The notes under the pieces are model-generated. The model saw only the letters and a list, made by a program, of their open reading frames with translations, had not been told where the DNA came from and made no database searches. From Sphaeroforma sirkka (lineage: Eukaryota > Opisthokonta > Ichthyosporea > Ichthyophonida), in NCBI GenBank assembly GCA_001586965.3, contig LUCW03000097.1, positions 20,001-48,168 on the forward strand: DNA of 28,168 bases, written 5' to 3'. Of this stretch, positions 28,074 to 28,168 are shown piece after piece (positions within the stretch are counted from its first letter, which is position 1; every line of letters starts with the position of its first letter). The position numbers and the translations under genes are program-made.

Positions 28074-28168
28074 CGTTGGGTGCCAATAGTCGCACTGTGT
28101 TGATTCCTCGGGGACTTTATACAGCTACGATTGCGTATACGGGGCACAGGAGTGATATTGTAACCTTT

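Overview
The window is nuclear DNA from an intron-rich unicellular eukaryote. Genes are split by GT-AG introns of 0.2 to 2.9 kb. The non-coding DNA is AT-rich and full of (AT)n and (CA)n microsatellites, and protein similarities are to opisthokont families. The overall style fits a unicellular holozoan such as an ichthyosporean (Sphaeroforma/Creolimax type). That placement is inferred from gene style and memory, not from a search.

Four genes can be supported. (1) Mitochondrial ribosomal protein uL3m (MRPL3), minus strand, 5571-12515, seven exons. Exons 2-7 give an unbroken L3 alignment with matching splice phases; the 37-nt exon 1 is inferred. (2) Mitochondrial ribosomal protein mS23 (MRPS23), plus strand, 12593 to about 19183, at least six exons, including a 20-nt first exon and a 36-nt exon 5. 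(3) A single-exon plus-strand gene, 19559-21037 (492 aa), of unknown function. It has five copies of a 25-27 residue repeat and a C-terminal RVRF motif. (4) A CENP-I/Mis6 inner-kinetochore homologue on the minus strand, about 27637-23085, with five exons, one of them a GC-rich 2.3-kb exon carrying long low-complexity stretches. A plus-strand Asn/Ser-rich frame at 1601-2248 is a probable fifth coding region. Two smaller minus-strand frames (22086-22394 and 27891-28073) are possible exons.

Layout: 1-5570 holds tandem arrays (34-bp, 21-bp and ~90-bp units), the Asn/Ser-rich frame and unassigned DNA. 5571-12515 is uL3m. 12516-12592 is a short divergent promoter. 12593-19183 is mS23, whose last mapped intron contains a 93-bp minisatellite, a hairpin-rich tract and a GC-rich island. 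19559-21037 is the repeat protein. 21038-23084 is mostly unassigned. 23085-27637 is the CENP-I homologue, and the rest is unassigned apart from one possible exon.

The most notable arrangement is head-to-head: a large-subunit and a small-subunit mitoribosomal gene with only 77 bp between their inferred start codons and two inverted CCAAT boxes in the gap. This would let one promoter serve both subunits. No prokaryotic operon, CRISPR array, rRNA, tRNA or intact transposon was found.
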